64,000 nt of DNA from Actinoalloteichus_B caeruleus (GTDB taxonomy: Bacteria; Actinomycetota; Actinomycetes; Mycobacteriales; Pseudonocardiaceae), in assembly GCF_000718005.1 (NCBI RefSeq), contig NZ_JODV01000003.1; one strand, 5' to 3'. Both the position numbers and the translations under genes were made by a program. Every line of letters begins with the position of its first letter. Within the stretch, counting starts at the first letter, position 1. Below are positions 1 through 8,354 of the stretch, piece after piece. The notes under the pieces were generated by a model. That model worked only from the letters and a program-made list of their open reading frames with translations, ran no database searches and was not told the DNA's origin.

Positions 1-716
1 GGGACCGGCTGTCCGTCGCCCTGGGGACCCCCGTCGTGTTGGAGCACGACGTCAACGCGGCGGCACTGGCCGAGTACCGCTTCGGCTCGGCCCGGGACCG
101 AGGGGTCGTCGCGATGGTCGCGGTCGGCACGGGTATCGGGGCCGCGCTGCTGGTCGACGGGCGGCTCTACCGGGGAGCGCACGGCGTCGCCCCCGAGCTC
201 GGGCACCTCTCCCTGGTGCCGGGTGGGCGCCCCTGCCCGTGCGGCAAGACCGGGTGCTGGGAGCGCTACTGCAGCGGTACCGCACTCGTGGACACCGTCG
301 TCGAGCTGGCCACCGACCGGTCGTGGCCCGGTTCCGGTCTCGCGGCCGAACTCGCGGCCGGGCGGGAACTGACCGGCGAGGGGGTGGCCGAGGCCGCCGT
401 CGCCGGTGACCCGTTGGGGGCGGCCGGGCTCGACGAGTTCGCCGGGTGGCTCGGACGAGGCCTCGCCCTGGTGTCGGACGTCCTCGACCCGGAACTGATC
501 GTCCTCGGCGGGGGTGTCGCCGCGTCGTCCGAGCTGTACCTGGCCTCGGCGGTCGACCACTACACCCGCGCGGCGACCGGGACCGGGCACCGCCCGCTGG
601 CCAGCGTCGGGGTGAGCGCCCTGGGTGGTCGGGGAGGCATCGTGGGAGCGGCCGAGCTGGCCCGCGACGACCTGGTGGGGCGGGAGAGCACCCTCAGGGC
701 GACTCCGACCCGGTGA
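1..716 (+). CDS. ROK-family glucokinase, 3' part (5' end outside window)
   Basis: Cytoplasmic sugar kinase of the ROK family, most likely a glucokinase phosphorylating glucose with ATP. The open frame runs in from the left edge (codons from base 3), so the N-terminal ATP-binding lobe is missing. About 237 codons are visible. The ROK signature is intact: GTGIGAALLVDG, then APELGHL (sugar-binding Glu and His), then the zinc-binding segment CPCGKTGCWERYCSG with its Cys residues. The late VLGGGV adenosine-loop motif is also present. It converges on the membrane-protein gene ending at 961. Glucokinase rather than a repressor is inferred from the intact zinc/sugar motif; the N-terminus, which would show or exclude an HTH, cannot be seen. 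Confidence 0.85.
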   Translation, partial: DRLSVALGTPVVLEHDVNAAALAEYRFGSARDRGVVAMVAVGTGIGAALLVDGRLYRGAHGVAPELGHLSLVPGGRPCPCGKTGCWERYCSGTALVDTVVELATDRSWPGSGLAAELAAGRELTGEGVAEAAVAGDPLGAAGLDEFAGWLGRGLALVSDVLDPELIVLGGGVAASSELYLASAVDHYTRAATGTGHRPLASVGVSALGGRGGIVGAAELARDDLVGRESTLRATPTR

Positions 717-912
717 GCCGGGCGGGTCCGGGCGTGGTCCCCGTGCGCACCTCCGCCGGGCAGCCGCACCCGGCCGGACCGGAACGTGCCGGGTGCCACC
801 GTCGTCCCGGCCGGAGGCGCGCCCCTGGAGGGCCCGGTTCGGCAGGTCGGTCAGCGCGGCACGGGAGGCGTGGGCCGAGGGCGCCCGATGATCTCGGCAT
901 GCGGCCTACCGA

Positions 913-944
913 CGACCGGCTCCGTGGTCGACCGGCTCCGTGGT
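913..944. repeat. Exact 16-bp tandem duplication
   Basis: CGACCGGCTCCGTGGT occurs twice head to tail (913-928, 929-944) in the gap between two convergent genes, just past the 3' end of the membrane-protein gene. Probably a replication-slippage duplication; no function is evident. Confidence 0.8.
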
Positions 945-960
945 CGTGGAGCCCGGAGCC

Positions 961-1473
961 TCAGAGCCGGGCCCCGTCGTCCCAGCCCGAGTCCGGGGGC
1001 GGTCCCTGCCGCAGTTTGAGCAGGAGCAGCCCGACCGCTCCGCTGATCACCAGCAGCCCGAGGGGCAGCGCCACATCCCGGCTCAGACCGAGCAGCGAGG
1101 GGAAGATCAGCAGCAACAGGCCCAGGCCCATCAGGGCGAGCGCCCCCACCGTGCTCCGCTTCGGGCGGGGCAGCGGCGGCGGTTCGGGGGGCTCGAAGTG
1201 CCCCTCGTCCTCCTCCGCCGCCTGGCGAGCGGCCCGTTCCCGTTCCTCCTCGGCGAGCGCTGCCGCGGCGGACTCCTCCCGGTCCTCCCGGTCGCGGCGT
1301 TCGCGTTCCCGCTCCTCCTCGTCCGAGGTGGCGTCCCGGCGGCGCTGGCGGCCGTCCTCCTCCCCTGGCCAGGGTGGGCTGCCACCGGTGTCCCGGCGCA
1401 GCCCCTCGATGATCTCGGCGAACGCCGCGTCGATGTCCTCCGGGTTGTCCGCCCCACCCGGGCTTCGGGTCAT
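961..1473 (-). CDS. Small conserved membrane protein with acidic/charged N-terminus
   Basis: 170 aa of unknown function. The first ~110 residues are hydrophilic, with a strongly charged Glu/Arg-rich, probably coiled-coil stretch (about residues 40-100). A proline-rich linker follows, then two hydrophobic segments (about 115-132 and 138-155) that should form a membrane hairpin, with a short polar C-terminus. The ATG start overlaps the stop of the upstream esterase gene (ATGA), so the two are translationally coupled. Similar charged two-TM proteins are common in actinobacteria; I do not recognise a named family. Confidence 0.75.
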   Translation of the reverse strand: MTRSPGGADNPEDIDAAFAEIIEGLRRDTGGSPPWPGEEDGRQRRRDATSDEEERERERRDREDREESAAAALAEEERERAARQAAEEDEGHFEPPEPPPLPRPKRSTVGALALMGLGLLLLIFPSLLGLSRDVALPLGLLVISGAVGLLLLKLRQGPPPDSGWDDGARL

Positions 1474-2267
1474 GGCCGGTCTCCTGCCTGAGCTGCGTGC
1501 ACCCGCCGCACGAAGTCGACACTCCGGTTGAAGATGATGTCCGCGTCGTAGTCGAGGGTGGCCACGTGGCCGCTGTCGGTCAGCACGACGTCGGTGACGT
1601 CGGTGCTCCGCACCGAGTCAAGCACGATTCGCGAGTTGACCGGTTCGACGACCTCGTCGACCACTGAGTGGAACAGTAGGACGGGTTGCCGAACTCTGCC
1701 GAGGTCCGCGCGGACGAGCCGCCACAGCTCGGCGAGGGTGGCCACCGACCGCAGCGGCAGGCGGTCGTAGCCCACCTCGCGCACCCCCGGTTGGGCGATG
1801 CCGCCCGCGATACCCCGGGTCGTGGGCATGACGTGCGCCAACCAGGGGGTGAGGGCCGCGAGCCGGCGCCGGGTCATCACCGACGGGTTGACCAGCATGA
1901 GCCCCGCGATGTCGGACTGGCGGAGCTCCGCCAGCCGCAGGGCCAGCGTGCCGCCCATCGACAGGCCGGCCACGAACACGGTGCGGCAGCGATCCCGCAA
2001 CTCGTCCAGGGACCGTTCGACGCACTCGTACCAGTCCTGCCAGCGCGTCCTGGCGACCTCCCGCCAGTGGGTGCCGTGACCGGGCAACCGGGGGCAGCGC
2101 ACCGAGTAGTCCTCGGCCGCCAACCGTTCGCCCCAGGGGCGGAGGCTGTGCGGGGAACCGGTCAGGCCGTGGCACAGCAGGACACCGACGTCGGCCGAGC
2201 CGTCGTGTTCGAACGGTTCGGCGCCGGGCAGCACGGGCACTGCGGCCTCCTCCGGGAGATCGGTCAC
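1470..2267 (-). CDS. Alpha/beta-hydrolase, carboxylesterase/monoacylglycerol-lipase type
   Basis: 265 aa with the start at the GTG at 2267; the frame stays open upstream without plausible coding content. The fold signature reads VLLCHGLTGSPHSLRP (oxyanion HG), then the nucleophile elbow GLSMGG (catalytic Ser), an Asp in HSVVDEVVEP, and the catalytic His in DSGHVATLDYD. This is the layout of Est30-like carboxylesterases and monoacylglycerol lipases acting on short or medium acyl esters. It is divergent from plsC and coupled to the downstream membrane protein, which suggests a lipid or acyl-ester role. The exact substrate cannot be read from sequence. Confidence 0.85.
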   Translation of the reverse strand: MTDLPEEAAVPVLPGAEPFEHDGSADVGVLLCHGLTGSPHSLRPWGERLAAEDYSVRCPRLPGHGTHWREVARTRWQDWYECVERSLDELRDRCRTVFVAGLSMGGTLALRLAELRQSDIAGLMLVNPSVMTRRRLAALTPWLAHVMPTTRGIAGGIAQPGVREVGYDRLPLRSVATLAELWRLVRADLGRVRQPVLLFHSVVDEVVEPVNSRIVLDSVRSTDVTDVVLTDSGHVATLDYDADIIFNRSVDFVRRVHAAQAGDRP

Positions 2268-2417
2268 GGGCGCACCCGGCACATCGTCGCACGCGGGACG
2301 GGCCACTGGCGGGGGGTGCGTCGCGGCCCGACTGGCTACGCTGGTGCTTGCTCCGGCCGCCGGTTCCCGGTCGCCGAGGGGGTTCCGGGTTCGTAGCTGA
2401 GGGAGGCGCAAGCCACA

Positions 2418-3167
2418 GTGATGTACTGGCTGATGAAGAATATCTTCATGGGCCCGCTGATGCGGTTGTTCTTCTGGCCGCGCATCGAGGGCGCGGAGAA
2501 CATCCCCCGCACCGGCGGCGCCATCCTGGCCGGCAACCACGTCGCGGTGGCCGACTCCTTCTTCATGCCCCTCCGGGTACCGAGACGGGTCACCTTCCTC
2601 GCCAAGCGGGAGTACTTCACGGGGAAGGGCGTCAAGGGGTGGCTGAAGAAGGTGTTCTTCACCGGTGTCGGCCAGGTGCCCGTCGACCGTTCCGGTGGTT
2701 CGGCCGCGCAGGCGGCCCTGGACACCGCGGTGCGCCTGCTCAACGAGGGGAAGTTGCTCGGGGTCTACCCGGAGGGCACCCGGTCACCCGACGGGCGCCT
2801 GTACAAGGGCAAGACCGGTGTGGCCAGGATGGCGTTGGAGGCGAAGGTCCCGGTCATCCCGGTCGTGGTCTTCGGCACCGACAAGGCCAACCCCATCGGC
2901 TCCAAGATGTGGCGGCCGCACCCGATCCGCATCAAGGTCGGGAAGCCCCTCGACTTCTCCCGGTACGACGGACTGGCGGGTGACCGGTTCGTCGAACGGG
3001 CCATCACCGACGAGATCATGTACGCGCTCATGGAGCTGTCGGGGCAGGAGTACGTGGACATCTACGCGACCAAGGCGAAGGAGGAGCTGGCCAGCGGCAC
3101 GCTCCCGGTTCCGCCCCGCGTCCCCGCGACCGAGGTCGACAGGCTCCCCCAGTCGAAGGCGAGCTGA
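2418..3167 (+). CDS. plsC: 1-acyl-sn-glycerol-3-phosphate acyltransferase (PlsC family; Rv2182c-like)
   Basis: Membrane-associated acyltransferase that acylates lysophosphatidic acid in phospholipid synthesis. 249 aa. Motif I is NHVAVADS (H-x4-D catalytic pair), motif III is YPEGTRSPDG, and the hydrophobic N-terminus anchors the enzyme. GGGAGG at 2401-2406 serves either GTG 2418 or the adjacent ATG 2421; the two differ by one residue. It corresponds by position to M. tuberculosis Rv2182c, next to the Rv2179c-like exoribonuclease and aroG. The basic C-terminal tail has no recognised motif. Confidence 0.9.
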   Translation: MMYWLMKNIFMGPLMRLFFWPRIEGAENIPRTGGAILAGNHVAVADSFFMPLRVPRRVTFLAKREYFTGKGVKGWLKKVFFTGVGQVPVDRSGGSAAQAALDTAVRLLNEGKLLGVYPEGTRSPDGRLYKGKTGVARMALEAKVPVIPVVVFGTDKANPIGSKMWRPHPIRIKVGKPLDFSRYDGLAGDRFVERAITDEIMYALMELSGQEYVDIYATKAKEELASGTLPVPPRVPATEVDRLPQSKAS

Positions 3168-3307
3168 CCAGCCCGCCGCTGGTGCGCGGGCGGACGTCCC
3201 CGGCCCCCTCCACGCCTCGGGGTGGACCCCGAACCCGGCGTTCGAGGGGGCCCGGGCGTCTCCGCCCCCTCGCCCCGATCGGGTAAGGGCCCGCCTAGGG
3301 TGGGCGG

Positions 3308-3823
3308 GTGCGGTACTTCTACGACTGCGAGTTCATCGAGGACGGGGTCACCATCGACCTGGTGTCGATCGGGGTGGTCGATGAGAACGGTCGTGAGTTC
3401 TACGCCGTCTCCACCGAGTTCGACCCAGGACGGGCCGGTACCTGGGTCCGGAACAACGTCCTGTCGAAGCTGCCGCCTCCCGCCAGCCCGGTGTGGCGCG
3501 ACCGCTCCCGCATCCGGGCCGAGCTGCTGGAGTTCCTCACCGGCCCGGAGTCCGGGCCGGGTGAGGTGGAGCTGTGGGCCTGGTACGCGGCCTACGACCA
3601 CGTCGTCCTCGCCCAGCTCTGGGGTGCGATGCCGGCCCTGCCCCCTCAGCTCCCCCGTTTCACGAGGGACCTGCGGCAGCGGTGGGAGGACGTCGGCCGT
3701 CCCCGGCTGCCCGCACCCCCGGACGACGCGCACGACGCCCTCGCCGACGCCCGGCACAACCGGGAGCGGTGGCGGGTCATCGACGAGCGGTGGCGTTCGT
3801 TCGTGGGCCGCCGCGCGAGCTGA
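3308..3823 (+). CDS. 3'-5' exoribonuclease, DEDDh type (Rv2179c-like)
   Basis: 171 aa, matching the size of the Rv2179c family (polyadenylate-specific 3'-exoribonuclease AS). Exo I is YDCEFIEDG (Asp and Glu metal ligands), Exo II lies in the WYAAYDHVVLAQLWG region, and Exo III is the C-terminal HDALADARHN with its His and Asp. The enzyme should trim 3' overhangs or adenylate tails with Mg2+ or Mn2+. No Shine-Dalgarno precedes the GTG. Instead TAGGGT (3296-3301) sits 6 nt upstream, the spacing of a leaderless actinobacterial transcript. It is followed at 329 nt by the phosphofructokinase gene. Confidence 0.88.
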   Translation: MRYFYDCEFIEDGVTIDLVSIGVVDENGREFYAVSTEFDPGRAGTWVRNNVLSKLPPPASPVWRDRSRIRAELLEFLTGPESGPGEVELWAWYAAYDHVVLAQLWGAMPALPPQLPRFTRDLRQRWEDVGRPRLPAPPDDAHDALADARHNRERWRVIDERWRSFVGRRAS

Positions 3824-4152
3824 CCGAGCCCCCGGCCCACCCCTGACGGTCCGAAGCCGACCAGGCACCGCCCGACACCGCCGTCCCCGCCCTGGGAGGC
3901 GGGCGTCCCGGCTCGCCGCCCGGGAGCGGGCGGTGTCCCCGTTGCGGCCCCGGTGGGCCCCGAGGACGTCGGCGGGGACCGGGAAGATCCCCAAGCCCCG
4001 TTGCTGCACCGATCCAGCGCATGGCAGTCTCTCTCCCGTAGTGATGTCAGCCACGCGGTAGCAGCGTGGCCGCACAGCTTCCGGCGACGGGCGTTCGAGC
4101 AGGAGACCGGGCGGGCCCGTCGCCGGGTCTTCAAGGGAGGCGAGTCGAGCAA
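3824..4152. other. Intergenic region upstream of the phosphofructokinase gene
   Basis: 329 nt without a convincing gene. It contains a possible promoter (TTGCTG at 4001-4006, 18-nt spacer, CAGTCT at 4025-4030), a short inverted repeat CCACGC/GCGTGG near 4051-4069, and the Shine-Dalgarno GGGAGG at 4135-4140. The promoter is a weak match. Confidence 0.4.
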
Positions 4153-5178
4153 ATGCGCATCGGGGTGCTCACCGGAGGCGGCGACTGTCCGGGCCTGAAC
4201 GCGGTCATCCGGGCCGTCGTCCGCAAGGGCGTCGAGGTCCACGGGCACGACTTCGTGGGCTTCCGCAACGGGTGGAAGGGTCCGATCGAGGGGCTGACCA
4301 AACCGCTCGGGCTGGACGAGGTCGAGGACATCCTCACGAGGGGCGGCACCATCCTCGGGTCGTCCAGGACCAACCCCTACAAGGTCGACGGCGGCGTCGA
4401 GGCGATCAAGCGCACCCTGGCCGAGGAGGGGGTGGACGCGTTGATCGCCATCGGGGGCGAGGACACCCTCGGGGTCGCCAAGAAGCTCACCGACGACGGT
4501 GTGGGCGTGGTCGGCGTGCCGAAGACGATCGACAACGACCTGAACGCCACGGATTACACCTTCGGTTTCGACACCGCCGTGCACATCGCGACCGAGGCGA
4601 TCGACCGGCTCCGCACCACGGCCGAGTCCCACCACCGGGCGCTCGTCGTCGAGGTGATGGGCCGGCACGCCGGGTGGATCGCCCTGCACTCGGGGCTCGC
4701 CGGCGGGGCCAACGTCATCCTGGTGCCGGAGAAGCCGTTCAACGTCGACCAGGTCGTGGGCTGGGTCGAGCGCCGCTTCGAGCGGGAGTACGCGCCCATC
4801 ATCGTGGTCGCCGAGGGCGCGATGCCCGAGGGCGGCGCCGAGGTGCTCCAGACCGGCGAGAAGGACGCCTTCGGGCACGTCCGGCTCGGCGGCGTCGGTA
4901 CCTGGTTGGCCGACGAGATCGCGGCCAGGACCGGTAAGGAGTCCCGGGCGGTCGTGCTGGGCCACGTCCAGCGCGGCGGCACCCCGACGGCCTACGACCG
5001 GGTGCTCGCCACCCGGTTCGGCCTCCAGGCGGTGGACGCCGCCACCGACGGCGAGTTCGGCGTGATGGTCGCGCTGCGCGGGACCGACATCGTCAGGGTG
5101 AAGCTGTCCGAGGCGACCGAGAGCCTGAAGACGGTGCCCTCGGAGCGCTACGCCGAGGCCGAGGTGTTCTTCGGCTGA
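4153..5178 (+). CDS. pfp: 6-phosphofructokinase, predicted pyrophosphate-dependent
   Basis: Phosphorylates fructose-6-phosphate (glycolysis, reversible if PPi-linked). 341 aa from the ATG at 4153 with GGGAGG 12 nt upstream. The GGGDCPGLN phosphate loop is at residues 8-16. The donor-specificity segment is GGEDT, placing Asp at residue 104, and PKTIDND places Lys at 124. Asp104/Lys124 are the residues that mark PPi-dependent enzymes; ATP enzymes have Gly at both. MGRHAGW, GGTPTAYDR and the rest of the substrate site are intact. The sequence strongly resembles, from memory, the characterised PPi-PFK of Amycolatopsis methanolica. It lies between the exoribonuclease and aroG, a position empty in M. 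tuberculosis. Donor choice is inferred from two residues. Confidence 0.92.
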   Translation: MRIGVLTGGGDCPGLNAVIRAVVRKGVEVHGHDFVGFRNGWKGPIEGLTKPLGLDEVEDILTRGGTILGSSRTNPYKVDGGVEAIKRTLAEEGVDALIAIGGEDTLGVAKKLTDDGVGVVGVPKTIDNDLNATDYTFGFDTAVHIATEAIDRLRTTAESHHRALVVEVMGRHAGWIALHSGLAGGANVILVPEKPFNVDQVVGWVERRFEREYAPIIVVAEGAMPEGGAEVLQTGEKDAFGHVRLGGVGTWLADEIAARTGKESRAVVLGHVQRGGTPTAYDRVLATRFGLQAVDAATDGEFGVMVALRGTDIVRVKLSEATESLKTVPSERYAEAEVFFG

Positions 5179-5183
5179 TCCTG

Positions 5184-5200
5184 AAGGGCAACTAGCCCTT
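5184..5200 (+). terminator. Short hairpin after the phosphofructokinase gene
   Basis: AAGGGC-(AACTA)-GCCCTT, a 6-bp perfect stem 6 nt past the stop codon, with no U-tract. It may be a weak terminator or a 3'-end protecting stem. Confidence 0.45.
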
Positions 5201-5357
5201 TCGGGTGATATCGCCGAGCACGGGTGGGAGAGGCGACGTGGTCGTCCGGCTTCCGCCCGTGCTCGTGGTGCCTCCCGGGCCGGTTGGGCGTGGCCGGGCT
5301 CACCGACCGTTCCCCCCACCGCCGTCTCGGTCCGGACGGGCCACCGTCGGTAGCCGC

Positions 5358-5371
5358 TAAGCTGGCTGCCG
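5358..5371 (+). promoter_or_regulatory. Leaderless -10 element for aroG
   Basis: TAAGCT (5358-5363) is followed by 7 nt and the GTG start at 5371, and no Shine-Dalgarno is present. This arrangement places the transcription start at the start codon, a common design in actinobacteria. No clear -35 is seen. Confidence 0.5.
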
Positions 5372-6747
5372 TGAATTGGACCGTTGACGTGCCGGTGGAG
5401 ACCCTGCCCGAGCTCCCGCCGCTGTCGGCCGAGCTGCGCGACCAGCTGGACGCAGCGTTGGCCAGGCCGGCCGCCCAGCAGCCGGAGTGGCCGGATCCCG
5501 AGGCCGTCCGCCAGGTGCGGGCGGTGCTGGAGAGTGTGCCCCCCATCACGGTTGCCGCCGAGGTCGACCTGTTGCACCAGCGCCTGGCCGAGGTGGCCAG
5601 GGGCGAGGCGTTCCTGCTCCAGGGCGGCGACTGCGCCGAGACCTTCGCGGACAACACCGAACCACACATCAAGGCCAACATCCGCACCCTGCTGCAGATG
5701 GCCGTCGTCCTCACCTACGGCGCGAGCCTGCCGGTCGTGAAGGTCGGCCGCATCGCCGGCCAGTACGCCAAGCCCAGGTCCTCGCCGACCGACGCGTTGG
5801 GCCTGCCCTCCTACCGGGGTGACATCGTCAACTCGCTCCGGGCCACGCCCGAGGCCCGGGTACCCGACCCGTCCAGGATGATCCGCGCCTACGCCAACGC
5901 CGGGGCGACGATGAACCTGGTCCGCGCCCTCACCTCCGCCGGAATGGGTGACCTGCACCGGGTGCACGACTGGAACAAGGACTTCGTGCTGAACTCCCCG
6001 GCCGGCGAGCGCTACGAGGCGCTGGCCGGCGAGATCGACCGGGGACTCCGGTTCATGTCCGCCTGCGGCGTCCGGGACACCAACCTGCACACGGTGGAGG
6101 TGTTCTCCAGCCACGAGGCGCTCCTGCTGGACTACGAGCGGGCGTTGCTCCGGCTGGACAACGGCAAGCTCTACGACCTGTCCTCCCACTTCCTCTGGAT
6201 CGGTGAGCGCACCCGGCAGCTCGACGGCGCGCACATCGCCCTGGCCGAGCTGCTGGCGAACCCGATCGGCCTCAAGATCGGGCCGTCCACCACGCCGGAG
6301 ATGGCGGTCGAGTACGTGGAGCGGCTCGACCCGGAGAACCAGCCCGGCCGGCTCACCCTGATCAGCAGGATGGGCAGCACGAAGGTGCGGGAGGTGCTGC
6401 CCGCGATCGTGGAGAAGGTCACCGCCACCGGTCACCAGGTGATCTGGCAGTGCGACCCGATGCACGGCAACACCGTCGAGTCCGTGACCGGGTACAAGAC
6501 CCGGCACTTCGATCGGGTGGTCGACGAGGTGCAGGGCTTCTTCGAGGTGCACCGCGCGCTGGGCACCTACCCCGGGGGCGTCCACATCGAGCTGACCGGC
6601 GAGGACGTGACGGAATGCCTGGGCGGTGCCCAGGACATCTCCGACTCCGACCTGGCGGGCCGGTACGAGACGGCGTGCGACCCGCGCCTGAACACCCAGC
6701 AGTCACTGGAACTCGCGTTCCTGATCGCCGAGATGCTGCGCGCCTGA
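5371..6747 (+). CDS. aroG: 3-deoxy-7-phosphoheptulonate synthase, class II (DAHP synthase)
   Basis: First enzyme of the shikimate pathway; condenses phosphoenolpyruvate and erythrose-4-phosphate. 458 aa from the GTG at 5371, whose product begins VNWTVDVP, matching the N-terminus known for M. tuberculosis AroG. Metal and substrate motifs are present: LLQGGDCAET (metal Cys), KVGRIAGQYAKPRS, WIGERTRQLDGAH, QCDPMHGNT and the C-terminal TACDPRLNTQQSLELAF. The N-terminal extension carrying aromatic amino-acid feedback sites in the mycobacterial enzyme is also present, so allosteric inhibition is likely. It keeps its Rv2178c-like position relative to Rv2179c, but pknL is about 8 kb further on because of an inserted gene block. 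Confidence 0.96.
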   Translation: MNWTVDVPVETLPELPPLSAELRDQLDAALARPAAQQPEWPDPEAVRQVRAVLESVPPITVAAEVDLLHQRLAEVARGEAFLLQGGDCAETFADNTEPHIKANIRTLLQMAVVLTYGASLPVVKVGRIAGQYAKPRSSPTDALGLPSYRGDIVNSLRATPEARVPDPSRMIRAYANAGATMNLVRALTSAGMGDLHRVHDWNKDFVLNSPAGERYEALAGEIDRGLRFMSACGVRDTNLHTVEVFSSHEALLLDYERALLRLDNGKLYDLSSHFLWIGERTRQLDGAHIALAELLANPIGLKIGPSTTPEMAVEYVERLDPENQPGRLTLISRMGSTKVREVLPAIVEKVTATGHQVIWQCDPMHGNTVESVTGYKTRHFDRVVDEVQGFFEVHRALGTYPGGVHIELTGEDVTECLGGAQDISDSDLAGRYETACDPRLNTQQSLELAFLIAEMLRA

Positions 6748-6759
6748 TCCCGTGCCCTG

Positions 6760-6784
6760 GCGCCGGCGGTGCGGACGCCGGCGC
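6760..6784 (+). terminator. Hairpin after aroG
   Basis: GCGCCGGC (6760-6767) and GCCGGCGC (6777-6784) form a perfect 8-bp stem with a 9-nt loop, 13 nt after the aroG stop. No T-tract follows. Confidence 0.5.
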
Positions 6785-6951
6785 GGCACCGCGAGGGGTG
6801 GGCACGTCGGTCCGACACGGACCGACGTCCCATCCCTCTTTCGTGTCTAAGCCCGTCGTGGCGCGTTTGCGGGAGCCCGCCGCTCGTCGTTGACTCTGAT
6901 ACCCGGGGTTCGGGACTGCTCGCCCGGACGAACGCCGTCCTGAGGAGAGTC

Positions 6952-8022
6952 ATGGCCACACGACGTGATCTGCTGACCGGTGTGCTGCTCGGAGCGGGCG
7001 CGATGGCGCTGGGGGTACCGCGTGCCCTGGGCGCCACCGCTGGGGACGCGGCCCCACCACCCACGGCCCTGGCCGGGGTGGGTGACGGGCAGCGGGTGCC
7101 CCTCACCGGAGGCACGAGCCGGGTGGGCCTGCTCTTCGACGGGCCGCTGACCGGCACGGACGCCGGGGCCGTTCGCCCGCTCCCCTCGGGGGACTGGCGC
7201 CAGCTGGCCGTGGTGGAGGACGGGCGGGACGAGCTGCCACCCCGCACCTCCACGCTGGTGGCGGTGCCCCCGACGACCCGGTCGGTGGAGGTGCGGTTGC
7301 CCGCCGGTCACCACGCCGCGACGGTGCTGGCCTTCGAGGGCGGCGTCGAGGGGCGCGACGATCCGGTCGAGGACCTGACGCTGTCCGGGGAGGCGGGCCC
7401 GAGCCTGGGCGTGGTCAGCCGTGCCGGGTGGGGAGCGGACGAGAGCCTGCGGTTCGGCGCCGGCGGGGAGGAACTGTGGCAGCAGGAGTTCACCCGCCCG
7501 CAGGTGCTCACCGTGCACCACACCGCCATCGCGCCCTCCGCCGACCACGCCGCCGACATCCGGCACGTCTACCGGCTGCACGCCGTCAGCAACGGGTGGG
7601 GCGACATCGGCTACCACCTGTTGATCGACCCGAAGGGCCGGATCTACGAGGGACGGGTGTCCGGTACCGACGGCTTCCCCGTCTTCGACCGGGACCCCCA
7701 GCTCGGCGCGCCCCTGGCGGTGACGGCGGGCCACGTCGCCAGCTACAACAGGGGAAACGTCGGGGTCTGCCTGGTCGGGGACTTCTCCGCCTCGGCTCCC
7801 GCGCGCGACGCCGTCGACAGCCTCGTGCGGGTGCTCGCCGCCCTGTGCTCCTGGTGCTCGTTGGATCCGCTGGGCACCACGAACTGGACGGACCCGGTGA
7901 CCGGCGCGGTGCGCGGGATGCCGGTGATCTCGGGTCACCGTGACTGGAAGGTGACGCAGTGCCCGGGAGATGCCTTCCTCCCGAGCTTCGACGAGTTGCG
8001 CCGCCTGGTCGCCGAGGCCTGA
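6952..8022 (+). CDS. Secreted N-acetylmuramoyl-L-alanine amidase / PGRP-like protein
   Basis: 356 aa exported protein that should cleave the amide bond between muramic acid and the stem peptide. The ATG at 6952 has GAGGAGAG just upstream. The N-terminus TRRDLLTGVLLGAGAMALG is a twin-arginine (Tat) signal, with cleavage likely after an Ala near residue 30. A ~120-residue beta-rich domain (residues ~50-170) precedes the amidase_2/PGRP domain. That domain has the zinc ligands: first His in VHHTAI, second in the C-terminal SGHRDWKVTQCPGD, and the WGDIGYHLLID and NRGNVGVCLVGDF signatures. It stands alone, first gene of the block inserted between aroG and pknL. Confidence 0.9.
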   Translation: MATRRDLLTGVLLGAGAMALGVPRALGATAGDAAPPPTALAGVGDGQRVPLTGGTSRVGLLFDGPLTGTDAGAVRPLPSGDWRQLAVVEDGRDELPPRTSTLVAVPPTTRSVEVRLPAGHHAATVLAFEGGVEGRDDPVEDLTLSGEAGPSLGVVSRAGWGADESLRFGAGGEELWQQEFTRPQVLTVHHTAIAPSADHAADIRHVYRLHAVSNGWGDIGYHLLIDPKGRIYEGRVSGTDGFPVFDRDPQLGAPLAVTAGHVASYNRGNVGVCLVGDFSASAPARDAVDSLVRVLAALCSWCSLDPLGTTNWTDPVTGAVRGMPVISGHRDWKVTQCPGDAFLPSFDELRRLVAEA

Positions 8023-8354
8023 GACCGCCGCGCGGGAGCTCCCGCCCGGCGCGCCCTTCCGCCCGCCGAGTCCCCTCCGGCGAGTCCTGGACCGGCGTGC
8101 CCGATCCCGCCGACGGGCACGGCCAGACCCGACCACGCCCGAACGGCGCCGAGTTCGGTCCCCCGGCCGGGGGCCGGGTCCCCGTCGGGACCAGCCGGCC
8201 GGGTGCCGCCCGTGGGAGGGCGCACCCACCCGGCTCGGCGAGCACCCGCTGGAGGTGGGAGGCGATGGTCAACTGCCGGTAGGGTCGCGATCACTTTCCG
8301 GTTACCCCGGACGGTGACCATCCACCGAGACCACCGCACTCCTGGAGGGATCGC
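8023..8354. other. Intergenic region between amidase and GDPD genes
   Basis: 332 nt with no supported gene. The last 100 nt are less GC-rich (around 8270-8340) and probably hold the promoter of the downstream phosphodiesterase gene. GGAGGGA at 8344-8350 is its Shine-Dalgarno. Confidence 0.4.

Noticed and set aside
2205..2222. GTTCGAACGGTTCGG-like sequence as a second SOS box
   Set aside because: The half sites are not spaced as CGAAC-N4-GTTCG, and the site is inside the coding sequence of the esterase.
5179..5370. Tryptophan/aromatic leader-peptide attenuator before aroG
   Set aside because: No short ORF rich in aromatic codons and no competing stems were found; the -10 element 7 nt from the GTG suggests a leaderless mRNA.
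3646..6585. Long minus-strand open frame (979 codons) opposite the exoribonuclease, PFK and aroG genes
   Set aside because: It is antisense to three well-recognised enzymes and its translation has no conserved domain; long open antisense frames are expected at this GC content.
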